In this document: piece after piece, positions 33,701-44,748 of the stretch | How positions within the stretch are numbered: the stretch's first letter is position 1 | How the letters are laid out: each line of letters starts with the position of its first letter | From: Amaranthus tricolor | Taxonomy: Eukaryota; Streptophyta; Magnoliopsida; Caryophyllales; Amaranthaceae | Assembly: GCF_026212465.1 (NCBI RefSeq) | Contig: NC_080051.1 | Location: 21,111,582-21,175,581 of the forward strand | Reading direction: 5' to 3' | Length of the DNA: 64,000 nt | Notes under the pieces: model-generated | What the model was told of the DNA's origin: nothing | Seen by the model: only the letters and a program-made list of their open reading frames with translations | Databases searched by the model: none | Program-made: the position numbers and the translations under genes

Positions 33701-36700
33701 TTCATTTCCTCTGTTGGAAATTGGAACTCAGTGTTGAACATTCAAATGCTTTTGCAGTCCCTCAAATTGCTTTCTGTGCTAGCTGCAATTCGTTTGCATG
33801 ATGAATCTGACGATATTGACAAAACTTTATCCCTTGCTTTAGTGGAGAAAAAGAGCAACACTAATGACCAGAGTGTTTCATTATCTGATCCGCTAGCAAC
33901 AAGTACCTGGGAGAAGGTACGTTCTTTTACTTTTATGGAAGTGTTTTCTCACTCCAATGAATTCAGCTTGACAGTGGCTTCATTTCTACTTTTGTCTGGT
34001 ACAAATCTTTATTGTCTAGGTGCTAAACTGGTGGCCTGATGTTTTTACACAAGTCACAGAGTTCACTGTTATGAAGCATATGCTTTTTCTATTCAATTTT
34101 TCATCATTCATCTTGGTCTCAAATTGATTTTTGTTAATGGTTAAATTAGCCTGTCTTGGTGGATTGTTTGTGGTAGATCATTGGTGAAAGATGCATCATT
34201 AGGTGTACAACCTATGAGACATGTAGGCTTCTTTCTTGCTTCTTTGCCAGAGTTTAGAATGAGTTTCGGCTATTTTTAAGGTGATCAAACAGCAAAACAT
34301 AATGTTTGGTAAATTAACTTTTCAGTTAAATAAAAACAATAAGTTTTGTTCTGGAGGATGACCGTTAGTTTTTTATCCAAAAAGTTGGCTGTTTTACATA
34401 TTAACAGGTAATGCCATTTACCGGACATTGTAATTACAAGCAGTTAGTCAAATCAATAGACCAAACATCTTTATATGCACAGTAGGTTGAATTAGATTTG
34501 TCTAATAGTTAAGAGCCTGTTACTTTCAAAAAAAACTATGATTAAAACAGGAATGACTTTTGGCATCAAGTAAGGTGTTGGATGGCTCTTAAATGCTTTG
34601 AACTCGTTAAGATTCTAAGAGTAGTAGTAGGATCTTTGGACTATTGTCTAATGGATGTTGGGTTGATGATTGGAGTTGGCTAATTTGGAGCTCATCATGT
34701 TGGCAATTTTCACTAGCTTAGTGGGATAGTAGTTTAGTACTACCTGTGTATTGTGGACATAATGTACAATTTGACTGCTGAATGGACATTTTTGGATTGT
34801 AGCCAAGTCCAAGTAGACCTTCCTTTTGGCTTCTGTTGGTTGGTATGCTCTAATTACTACCTTCCATAGATTTTTGTGTCATTGTTGCTTGCATCTGCTT
34901 CCTCTGCTTCCTCTGGTTCTATTTTTTATTGTGACATAAATGTGTCATCATCAGATCTTGTAGATTTCTTTCCCCAAAAATTTAAGGATCTAGGGATGAA
35001 GGGTCCTGACTCAAAAAAGCTTATTGTTGATAATCTTTAAAATGGCATCCGCCAACTTTTGTTGTCTATTATATGTCTACTTCCATTAATAAAAAAGCTT
35101 CTTTCGTATTTGGAAAAGTACTCTCTCCGTCTGTTAATGTTTGTTTATGAAAAATTTTTGAATATGGAATCTTGTGTTGTATTGAGAATTTTTAATTATA
35201 GAAATTATATATTTAATTAACCATGGATCTATAATTTTTTTCCCATCCACCTTTTTCAAACGAGGGTTTATTTTTTAAGCCTCAAATTGAGAATTTCTAA
35301 GAAAGGTCCTGAAACTTTCTTAGAAGGGATGATAGTAATAAATGAACCCCAAAACTAAGCAAGAATTATGATTCATGATTTTTTAAGAATCAATTGAGGA
35401 GAAATTTGTAGTTTTGTAAAACAACCAAGGATATTTAGGTAAAAAATACTATCCTAAAATGACATTTTTCCAATGTGGATAAACAAATTGATTCTATCCG
35501 TTATAGTAATATGAACAAACTTTTAGAAACGGAGGAAGTAATTAAGATTATGAATTTGAAATTGCACTTAACTCTTTGATTAAGACTCGGATGTGATGGC
35601 AGCTAGTCTAGGAAGTGAAGATCGGCAATAGCAACATGCTCCGCACTATGAAATGTGATTCAAAGTTGGGTTTCAATATTATTGAAGTTAGTCATTGTAG
35701 TAGGAACAAATCTGTTGTTAGTGTTGTACCTTTGATTTGTGTCTGATGGCCTAGAATTCTTATAATAGTCTTCTTTGTGCTACTTACAAACCTAAGGCAC
35801 CCATTGTTTACACCTATGCCAGACGTGGGAAACAGAAGTAAGGGAATAAGAGTTAGTTATAGCAAATATGATGAGTCATGAGTCATCAGAGAAGATTATT
35901 CTAGCAAGGGTACTCCAGGAAAAACTCATAATTCTGTCAGTAGTAACAGAGAACACGCAACCAGAAATCTTTTATATAGACTATGGAGAGAAATGAGGAA
36001 TGAGACTAGAATCAGCCATTTGCAAACTTTTTTTTAGTTTCATTTCATTTTCTTGTGGGAGAGAATTGGCTTCTTGAAAGCACATTATTTTTGTAATTAC
36101 TCAACTTTTGCTTCCATGATCAAAGCGTACCTCTCTTTCTCCAAAAATATTCTTGAGTGTGAATATTTCAGGCAGCAAAAGGTTGTAATCTGTTATAGAC
36201 CATAGGTCAGACTTCTGACTGCATTGTGTCTGCAAAAAGTAGATCTCCGGTTGCACCAAAGTTTTGGGTTGCCATGTACTCTATCTCATGCATGCCGTGC
36301 CATTTAGGCAAGGCTGTTTGATACTAGATTCTTTGATGGTTTGATCTACTGTTATATCGATAGTAGTGTTGTCAGAATGCTTATCTATAAGCCACTGTTA
36401 CATTACTTAATTTTCTGATGTGTCATCTAATGGATTTTCATCTCAATTTTGCACCTATGACTAGACATTGTGAAAGTAAGATCCATGAGTCCATGATGGT
36501 TCAATGATTTGTGTGTAGGTTCCATCATCAAAGACATTGATAACCCCAGTTCAGTGCAAATCATTGTGGAGGCAGTTTCAGATGGAGACCGAATATACTG
36601 TTAGTCAGGCTATTGCTGCTCAGGCATGAACTTATTTCTTTGGGCTCTTTTACTTATTTCATTCAATCATGGTCCAGGGTTGCAAATGCAGTTGATTTGT

Positions 36701-38126
36701 TTTGTTAATTAGTTTCTTTAACATACATAAATAATAATTGTCTTCTAACTTAAACTACTATCTTTAATTTCTCAGGAAGCGAGCAGGCGTAGTAACAATT
36801 GGTTGCCACCTCCATGGGCAATCGCTGCAATGCTAATTCTAGGTTTTAACGAGTTCATGACTCTTTTAAGGTACAATCTTGCTCTATCTGTCATATTTAT
36901 CTTATTTTTCCCCTTCTGCTCACTGCTACTTGTTTATCTCATTTAGGAACCCTCTTTATTTTGCCGTCCTCTTTGTCGGATTTCTAGTAAGCAAAGCATT
37001 GTGGGTGCAGATGGATATATCTAATGAATTCCGTCATGGCTTTGTAAGTTTTTGAATGGGTTAATAATGAATTCTGTTTGTCCCAGTAATCTTCTATTGC
37101 ATTTTCTTACTGCATGTAATTTTTATTGTGTGGAATTACGTCATTCTTGATTGGTAGTTTCCTTTTTAATAAGCTAAGCTATTACTTAGCTCTAACAGAT
37201 TGATTTGGTATGCTTTCCCTGAAGGTTGACATTTAACAGAAGTTGGTTTATTAAGGGCCGATTTCTACTGTTGACCTCCTTGTTATTTCTGCTTCCCCAC
37301 ATCTGCCCACTTCTCTTTTCTCCTTTGTCAACTGTACTCCTCAACCTCTGTTCACTTTTTGGGACGTAGGAAATACTTCCCCTGTTTTATTTCAATTGTT
37401 CCATTTGTTTTATGCACGTTTGCCAATGCACTAATTCTATACTTAATAGTGATAATTGTGTATAATTAATAATTATAAAAACTAGATATTAATTAACCTC
37501 ATGTTGAGACGAATCAAATAAGATCTCCTTTGCCAAGGTTTAATTGCACGAATTAAGAATAAAATACAAATTAAGAGTGATTGATGAATAGTAACCTAAA
37601 AGCAAATGGGACGTTTGGAAAGAAAGGGAGGGAATATAATTTTGGATTTTTTTTTTAAAAAAAAATATTTTGGTTACATGGTAGCTTGAGGGAAGGAGGG
37701 CTAGATGAGAATCGAACCCAGGACCTTACCTAGGGAAATTAGTATCTGGTACAAGTGAAACAAGACCCAGTTCTCTTTTGCGAATTTTGAATCAAGGCAA
37801 CGTTAGCATTTTTGCATTACTTTATACTCTGCAGTCAGCTATTTATGTGTACTTTTGGGAGCCTTAATCTGATTTTTTGTGTACAGTTACCTGGATTCCT
37901 GTCCATGTCAACCAGAATTGTACCTACTGTTATGGCCATGCTCAAAAACCTTGCTGAGCAGGGAAACAGACCACCCACAACTGCTGGTGCCCACGCAAAT
38001 CCACCTCCACTTGCTGCTAACAGCTACAAAGTCAGTGTGAGTTCTGGCCTATCGTCGACCGGTTCTTCTCATATAACATCAAATGAAAATGGAAGGGAGC
38101 ATTCAAGTTCTTCAAAGGATGATTAG
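27800..38126 (+). CDS. RHD3: ROOT HAIR DEFECTIVE 3-type (RHD3/SEY1/atlastin) GTPase, 23 exons
   Basis: A dynamin-like GTPase that fuses ER tubules. Coding exons: 27800-27803, 28731-28880, 29220-29286, 29366-29468, 29587-29657, 29751-29814, 29960-30025, 30107-30154, 30231-30293, 30394-30450, 30792-30950, 31026-31094, 31198-31289, 31388-31466, 31807-31972, 32390-32514, 33226-33488, 33572-33668, 33758-33916, 36519-36623, 36776-36870, 36947-37043, 37887-38126. They total 2439 bases, 812 residues (Arabidopsis RHD3 is about 802). P-loop GPQSSGKS is at residues 47-54, G3 [12 protein letters not shown] at 97-108 and the G4-type RDKT at 171-174. A long helical middle follows, then two hydrophobic membrane segments at about 683-725 and a serine-rich cytosolic tail. 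The start is chosen because ATGG before the donor at 27804 joins in phase to exon 2, giving [12 protein letters not shown], the usual short N-terminus. Introns 17 and 20 use GC donors. Whether it is RHD3 itself or an RHD3-like paralogue is unresolved. Confidence 0.93.
30571..30609 (+). repeat. Poly-G tract in RHD3 intron 10
   Basis: GGGTGGGGGTGGGG and then an uninterrupted run of 24 G (30586-30609), on the coding strand. It can form a G-quadruplex and is also a classic site of sequencing or assembly error. Confidence 0.9.
34975..35290 (+). repeat. 315-bp direct repeat, copy 2 (RHD3 intron 19)
   Basis: Second copy of the repeat at 26925-27238. It continues into a Stowaway-like stretch whose ends are TACTCTCTCCGTCTGTTAAT (35120) and, reversed, TACTTCCTCCGTTTCTAAAA (ending at ~35540). 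The repeat is therefore probably composite, with a MITE end in its right half. Confidence 0.8.
37376..37634. mobile_element. Stowaway-type MITE in RHD3 intron 22
   Basis: The left end CTTCCCCTGTTTTATTTCAA and the right end (reverse complement ATTCCCTCCCTTTCTTTCC) form a TIR pair after a TA. The interior matches the common family in this window (GAGACGAATCAAATAAGATCT, ATACAAATTAAGAGTGATTG). Confidence 0.6.
37650..37795 (-). mobile_element. Possible tRNA-derived SINE
   Basis: On the minus strand, CCTGGGTTCGATTCTCATC (around 37710-37728) matches a pol III B box. It lies inside a ~140-base stretch ending in an A/T homopolymer on its 5' side in window coordinates. The A box is not clear and no target duplication was established. 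Confidence 0.3.
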
Positions 38127-39506
38127 GTGGTTGAATTTGATTGCATAAAAGAGTCCTCCAAGACTGATTATACCCTACAAGTTGCGTCGGGTCGGGTCGC
38201 ATCATCGTCAAGGAATGCACACATGAATTTTGCCTATTAATTCAACTGTTGTAGAAAGAAGAATTAAGGACGGATAGATGATTGGTGGGAAGACATCAAT
38301 TTTTGTCAACATACCACATGCAAGGCTCGGGTTCTCTTATTGAGAACCCTTCCTCGCTTTTTAGATAGTTTTCTTGTTATTTTACTCATACTCTTCTCCC
38401 TTATTCCTTTCTTCCCGCGTGTTGATGAGCATATTTGTACGTGAAAGTCTCGCAGTTTCAGAAGTTCCATTGTATCTTTTACATAAACATTCTATCCTTT
38501 TAGTCGAGAATGATGAGCATAATATATGAGTGAGTAGACTGGTGATTGGTAAATGAGAACCCTTTGAGGTTTTTATGCTTCATTGCATTAAATTGAAATG
38601 AAAAAGTTCTACTACAATCTTATTTCAAAATCCTGTCTTTTTAAATTTACTATAATTTTAAATATTCCTATGATACACAACGTCTCTTTCATTTCCATTT
38701 ATATATTGATTTTATTTCTTTTATCTTTTTAATGTATTTATCTAGACTACTTACAAAGTTACCTCTCCAAACTGTAAAAAACACACTAAGAATAGAGGGA
38801 TTACCACAAATTTTCTGAGTGAAATTTATTTGAGGTTTTTACTCCCACCAGTAAAAATACAAAAAAAAACATGCAAATGTTTCAATAAACTCTGAGTGAA
38901 AATTTTTATGACTTCTTATAAGGGTCTTACTATCCAAAATAAATTTTAAATAAAAACTTAGAGAGTAAAAAGAAGGTAGAGTAAAAGAAAGTGGGAGGGA
39001 GAAAGTAGTGAGAAATTGTTTTTATAATCTCATTGATGGGATAAATTAAATTGAAAAATATTTCCACACAAAATTTAATGTGGCAGAAACGAAAAGTACT
39101 GATATTCTTTTTGGTTTATTTTTTTCTCAAAAGATTAGCCGGTCCAATCAAATGTAGACACATGGGAGCATATGATTGCCCTTCTATATTTCCTTTCATA
39201 TTTTCTTTCAAGAATGGGGAGGAAAAAAAAGACACACAAATAATTTTTATCCATTGGGCATCTTATCTAGGATGAGGTATCCAATTACCAAAAGCCAAGT
39301 AAGCAACAAGTGTATTGAGTTAATCTAACATGAAGCCTACCACACAATTCCATTTGTGGCTATCATTAATTCTTTAACATTACTATCTTTTTAACTTGTA
39401 TTCTCGATTAATATAACCAAAATTTTCTTGGGGTTTGACAATTTCTTAATTTCCTTGGTGAGATATCATATCCTATCAGCAAATTAAAAACAACAGTCAG
39501 AGATCA
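38127..39506. other. RHD3 3' region and PSAK upstream region
   Basis: The 3' untranslated part of RHD3 probably runs to ~38600. The rest separates it from PSAK. No TATA box was found close to the PSAK start. GATATCATATCC at 39464-39475, about 40 bases before the ATG, resembles paired GATA/I-box motifs of light-responsive nuclear photosynthesis genes (inference). Confidence 0.35.
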
Positions 39507-40451
39507 ATGGCATCAGTTGTGATGACTTCTCTCCCACAATTCACTGGGCTTAGACCCCAGCAAGCTACTTCCCCTCTTAAGACCTTGGTTTGTCTTTTTT
39601 TAGTCTTCTTCTGTTTCTTTTAGCTTTACTGCATTGTTTTTTGGGTTGTGATCATATTTAGTGCTTTATATAATATTAAAATTTATCGAGTTTATTGAGA
39701 ATAATGAGTTGACTTAGTGGTCGTTGTTTGATTTGTAGTCGGTAGCTCTTCCAATGAAAGGCAAAGGAAAAGGAGCTTTGGGTGCTAGATGTGATTATAT
39801 TGGGTCACCCACAAACTTGGTAAGTAAAAGAAACACAGAAAATTGACATTAATAATTCAATCTTTCACTTATTCAATATAAATAATCTCATTTTTAGATT
39901 ATTTTTTAATAAATTAATATTTGACTTTGATTTGCTGTCAGCTTTTCATTTTTTTTTATAATAATCCAATATTTGCCTCTTGGTTTGCTATTAGCATATG
40001 CTATTAGGACGCTGACATCAAACTAAGGGTAAGTATTGAATTATTAAATGATAATCTAAAGATGACATTATTTACGATAGATCGCTAAAAGATTGAATTA
40101 TTAATGTCCTTTTTCTGAAGAAAAAATAATATTCACATGACTATGTAGTATTAAAATATTAAATCAAATCATTTATTTTCAAGTTATAAGATGGAAGTAT
40201 TAATGTGGGATTAAAATGGGCAGATAATGGTAACATCAACAACACTAATGTTGTTTGCTGGAAGATTTGGGTTAGCTCCATCAGCCAATAGAAAATCAAC
40301 AGCTGGATTGAAATTGGAAGCAAGAGACTCAGGTCTACAAACTGGTGACCCTGCTGGGTTTACCCTTGCTGATACACTTGCTTGTGGTTCTGTTGGTCAC
40401 ATTATTGGTGTTGGTGTTGTACTTGGTCTCAAAAACATTGGGGCCCTCTAA
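39507..40451 (+). CDS. PSAK: Photosystem I reaction centre subunit PsaK, chloroplast precursor
   Basis: Exons 39507-39587, 39739-39819 and 40224-40451, both introns GT-AG in phase 0, give 129 residues, the normal length for plant PsaK precursors. The first ~44 residues are rich in S, T, L and K with few acidic residues, a chloroplast transit peptide. The mature part starts near [10 protein letters not shown]. Two hydrophobic stretches follow: [16 protein letters not shown], and later [22 protein letters not shown], joined by a charged stromal loop ([16 protein letters not shown]). PsaK is a two-helix thylakoid membrane protein at the edge of photosystem I, near PsaA, where it helps bind light-harvesting complex I. 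The gene is compact and free of transposons, unlike its neighbours. Confidence 0.96.
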
Positions 40452-41109
40452 GCTTGCCTTTATATCTCTTCTATTTTTCATGGTGTGATCTTGTAAAAAT
40501 ATTTTATTAAGTATTATGACGTTCACTTAGATTTCTACTTGATGACGTACAACTAAATTTTATTATTCAATTATATTGTTACATGACTTTCACTTAAGAC
40601 TCCTTGATGACTTTTAACAAGATTCTATTCGATTATATTATTACACGACTTTAACTTAGACTCTTATTTGAACAGGATATGAAGGTTCGGATGTATGTAA
40701 ACTTATTCTCGTGATAAAAAAGTTGTTTCCAGTTAACTTTATAACAAACATTATTAACAGTTCACATACTCAAATGAATAAGGAATGAACGTAATTTAAC
40801 GAGTGTTTCAACTTGATTGGTAGGATGGTAACAAAAGTGGACAAGGTTTTTTACAAACATTCAGCAAAGCCAGTGGCATAACTAGACAGCATTAAGATAT
40901 TTTTTTTACTAAAAGAAACACAATTTAAGTGATCAACAGTTAAATAAGGTTGAGAAATGATCATAGCTAAGGTGAGCTTAGGATCTTCTTTCAACATTTT
41001 CCCAAACTGGAGCTCCATAACGGGTGGGGGAAGGTATGTGAAGGGGGCTGGGAAGGTGTGGGGAAGGGCTGCGAAGGGGGCTAGGGAGGGGTCGGGAAAG
41101 GGTTGTGAA

Positions 41110-41450
41110 TAGAGGTGTTCAACAGGGCGGGTCGACACAACAGGTCAAGAATCGGATCACATTTTAACGGGTCATTAACGGGTCGGGTCATGGGTCAGGC
41201 CGGGCCGGGTAATTATAGGAATTAGTTGTAAAAAATATTTTACCAATCCTTTTTAATACTTTTATATGATATTGTTATATTCTTAGTTGAATTGACCCAA
41301 CGGGCCATAAAGTATAAGAAAAAGAAAAAACTATTTTATGAACTTTTAAAAAACGAGTCAAAGTGGGTCGTATTTAAAAGGGCTTCGACCCGCCCGGCCC
41401 GTTTAACATTTGACATGACCAGCCCCGACCCGGCCCATTGAACACCTCTA
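41110..41450. mobile_element. Non-autonomous hAT element, GC-rich ends (341 bp)
   Basis: A perfect 8-bp target duplication GTTGTGAA flanks it (41102-41109 and 41451-41458). The inverted ends are TAGAGGTGTTCAACAGGGC and, from the right, TAGAGGTGTTCAATGGGCC. Both sides carry clusters of GGGTCGGGTC/CCGGCCC motifs around an AT-rich middle. There is no coding sequence. Confidence 0.85.
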
Positions 41451-41458
41451 GTTGTGAA

Positions 41459-43555
41459 GAGGGCTGGGTGGGGTTAGGATTAGGATAATCCAAGTCCAAG
41501 CCTACCTAGGCCATGACTCAAGTCACAAATACTATTAATTAATCATGTTACATATTACTACGCACATATGTTATGATGAATGTCCGACTCGCCCTATACT
41601 ATTATTTTAGATTCGCCCCTAATTGGAGCAAGGAAATGGTGAGTAGGGATGATAATGAAAGGTACTCCTCCATCCCATGCTATCCTTTTTGTCATAGAAG
41701 GTATTATACAAGAACTTAAGCTCAACATATTGTTGGTGTATGTTACTAAGGGATGACAAGTTTTAAGTGATTTTTTGATTAATATTGTACAACTGAATCT
41801 GAATGCAAGCTGATTTGTATGTACCACCGCCAACTATAAGAATTTTGACTAATGATACATGTTTTATGGACCTCCTTCAGTTCAATTTTTTTTTTCAGAA
41901 CATCACTAATCATTTCACTTTAATAATTCATCTCTATTTTCACTTCAATTCAATCTTATATAGATGTGTCTAACTTGGTACATAATGTTAGATAAATGAT
42001 ATACTGCCTTTATCCTATGAAAAAGTACTATTTAATTTAAAAATTCTCACATATTCAAGTTAAAATGTTGTTTTTTAAAGGAATAGAGGGAGTATTAGCA
42101 TGTAATTCTCTACAGTTTGGTAATGCCAATAAAAATGCTGTAACATTCGTGATTGCGGTAACAAAACAATAATGTGATAAGAGTGATGCGGTTACCATAA
42201 TGTCTAAACATTAGTCAAATCATAACTCAAAAAATATTTCTTAATACAGTTAAAAATGTGGTTTTAACTCTTTTAAAATGCCAAAAATATCGATTTATTT
42301 GTTTCAACTCTTTCAAATCACCAATCTCTAATATTCTTTGCAAGTTGCATGTGTTATTGTAAAGAAGGTTATCATTTATCAATTTAGGGTTTTAAAACTT
42401 GAGAATACTACTAGTAGCGTTTGCTAGCTTATTTCTACTCGTTAGGATCCAACGTATTTTGCACTTTATCCTCGTTTATGATGATCCACACAATGTTCTT
42501 TTAATTTTTATATATTTTGTTTTTCTTTTGATATCATCCATTAATTTCTTTACTCTAATTTTATTTATCATAAATTTTTGTACGTTAAACGATCTATAAA
42601 AAAATTGAGAAATTCCACCTGATAACCCTGAGTGGTAATCCTAAGGTATTGAGTTTTCCACGTGGTAACCAAAATTTTTTTAAAATCTAAGTGGTAACTC
42701 TAAGGTTTACCCAATTTATCTTTCGTGACCTTTTTATCCGATTCATCCGGTGTAACTCTAAGGTATTTGCTTTTGCTTTTCTTGAATGATAGTACATGGA
42801 GGATTTCCTAACCAATATATATATATATTTATAATTACATGTTTGGTTAGTAAATGTTAAGAAAATTAAATTTCAAAGGTTTGAAGTTTATGAGAACTTT
42901 TAAAAGTTTGACGACCTTTCATTTATCCTATAAAAGTCTAACTTTTACAAACCATTTTCTTCTAAAAGGTCTAAATGACCACTGACTTGTTAAACATATT
43001 GCCTCATTTAACGAATAAAAAAAATCATGTATCACTATGTCATTCGATTGTAGTTTTATTATGAAAAACTAAAAGATAATATAAAAAAGAAAAGCAGAAA
43101 ATTAAAAAAAAAATGCGCAATGACAAATCAACCTTTGTTTGATCGAATGAAAAAAATCCGGCCATCTATTATTTATTTTTAAATACACTCGTGCATTAGA
43201 TATATTTGCTAAAAATAAATTCACTTATTGTTTATAACTGCATCTTTAATACTTCTTTATTATGATCAAATAATTAGAAATAAACAATAGTTGAGTTCTT
43301 TTTTAATAATTATAGGTGAATTTATTTAAAAATAATCAATATTTGAGTTTATTTTTAGCGAATCGATTTTATTTTTTACAATTTTTCAAAAAAAATAAAA
43401 AATACAAATTGGACCAAATGTGTCAACAACCCCTTCACTGTACACCCCCATCGTACCCACCACCATTACCTACTATACTGCCGCCATGCCACCCTCCCCT
43501 TTCACTGCACCACCCTTTCGATCTCTTCTCCTTTCTCTACAACAACACAATAAGT
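41459..43555. other. Gene-free stretch downstream of PSAK
   Basis: No gene or well-bounded repeat recognised. The proline-rich frame at 43316-43626 derives from a C-rich stretch of CCA/CCC triplets and has no domain features. Confidence 0.4.
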
Positions 43556-43880
43556 TTATGAGATGTTTTAGATATCTCCCCCTCAACAAATATTTACCTT
43601 CATTAATGGATTCAACAATACAGTAATGAATAAACTCTCATACTTGAGAACAACCTCTCAAACCATACACCTCACGATGAAGATCTCGTAATACTAATAC
43701 ATAGAAAAACACTCTCAAGTTTCTTACAATGTATAGCTCTCTCTCACAATATTTTTATGTGTGTTGTGATGATTTGATTCTAAAAATAATGTACTCTTAT
43801 ATAAAGGCTTATACATTATTCTAGAATCCTCATTTAACTCACCGTCAATAACACATTAACAACTAACATTTAACATAGCA
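43556..43880 (-). repeat. LTR-like remnant
   Basis: On the minus strand it has a TATA-like CTTTATATAAGAG, then GAGAGGTTGTTCTCAAG, ATTGTTGAAT, a G-run TTGAGGGGGAGATATC and CATCTCATAAACTTATTGTG. The same ordered blocks occur on the plus strand at 51100-51370, so both are copies of one LTR type (R-U5 part). Boundaries were not fixed. Confidence 0.45.
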
Positions 43881-43916
43881 ATAAACTTCAAAATAATGCA
43901 TGACAATAAAATCATA

Positions 43917-44542
43917 TTCCCTCCGATTTATTTGAGTTGTCCCAATTAGTTTTTTGGCACTATTCATCGATCACTCTTAATTTGTATTTTATTCTTAATC
44001 TAGACGTCAAAATATAGTCATGTGGGATCTTATTTGATTCGTTTCAATGTAAATTTTATTAATATCAAATTTTTATAATTTTTAATTATGCTCAATTAGA
44101 GATACTCCCTCCGATCCTATTTGTTCTTCCTATTTGGGTATTTCACAAAGATTAAGAAAAAGAGAATCTTTGGTGGTAGTGGGTATTATTTTAATTATAT
44201 AATAGTGAAAAGTAATGATTGTATTGGAAGTATGAGATTGTAGTGGGTATTATTTTAATTAAATAGTAGTGTGAAGTAATGATTGTATTGGAAGTATGAG
44301 AGAGAAAATAATTATAAATAAAAGAAAATAGGTACATTAAAAGAAATGGGGATTTTAAGGGGTAAAAGTGAGATAAAAACTTTCTAAAAATAGAAAGTAT
44401 TCTAAAGTGGAAGAACTTTTGAAACTACCCGTTATAGTAATGTGGAAGATCAAAAAGGAACGGAGGGAGTATTTAAAATTAAATTAGTGCATTGGATAGT
44501 GTGCCAAAACTAAATGGGACAACTCAAATGAATCGGAGGGAG
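43917..44542. mobile_element. Stowaway-type MITE, outer copy of a nested pair
   Basis: Inverted ends TTCCCTCCGATTTATTTGAG and, from the right, ACTCCCTCCGATTCATTTGAG, with TA on both sides (43915-43916 and 44543-44544). Its own length without the inner element is ~260 bp. The interior has CACTATTCATCGATCACTCT and GGGATCTTATTTGATTCG, the hallmark of the commonest MITE family in this window. Confidence 0.8.
44105..44469 (-). mobile_element. Stowaway-type MITE, inner copy (365 bp)
   Basis: Ends CTCCCTCCGATCCTATTTG and, from the right, CTCCCTCCGTTCCTTTTTGA, with TA at both junctions. It carries an internal ~65-bp tandem duplication (TAGTGGGTATTATTTTAATT repeated). The same family, in the other orientation and with the same duplication, sits at 59253-59598. 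Confidence 0.85.
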
Positions 44543-44694
44543 TATTAATGTTCAGCATTATTCATAGTTTAATTGCCCCTTAAATACACTATTAAGTGAT
44601 ACATTAACTCACTTATAAATTATCAATTAATTATATATTTAATTGTCTTTTATTGCACCCTTAATGTTGCTCTCAACGTAATAATATGAATAAT

Positions 44695-44695
<1 letters not shown>

Positions 44696-44744
<49 letters not shown>
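44696..44744. repeat. TA microsatellite
   Basis: Uninterrupted alternating AT for ~49 bases. Confidence 0.95.

Positions 44745-44748
<4 letters not shown>

Noticed and set aside
40851..41138. Minus-strand 95-codon frame downstream of PSAK
   Set aside because: It overlaps the left end of the hAT element at 41110, and its proline-rich part reflects a G-rich stretch on the + strand.
43316..43626. Proline-rich small protein
   Set aside because: Two overlapping frames over a C-rich stretch both give proline-rich sequence. No start context, domain or exon partner was found.
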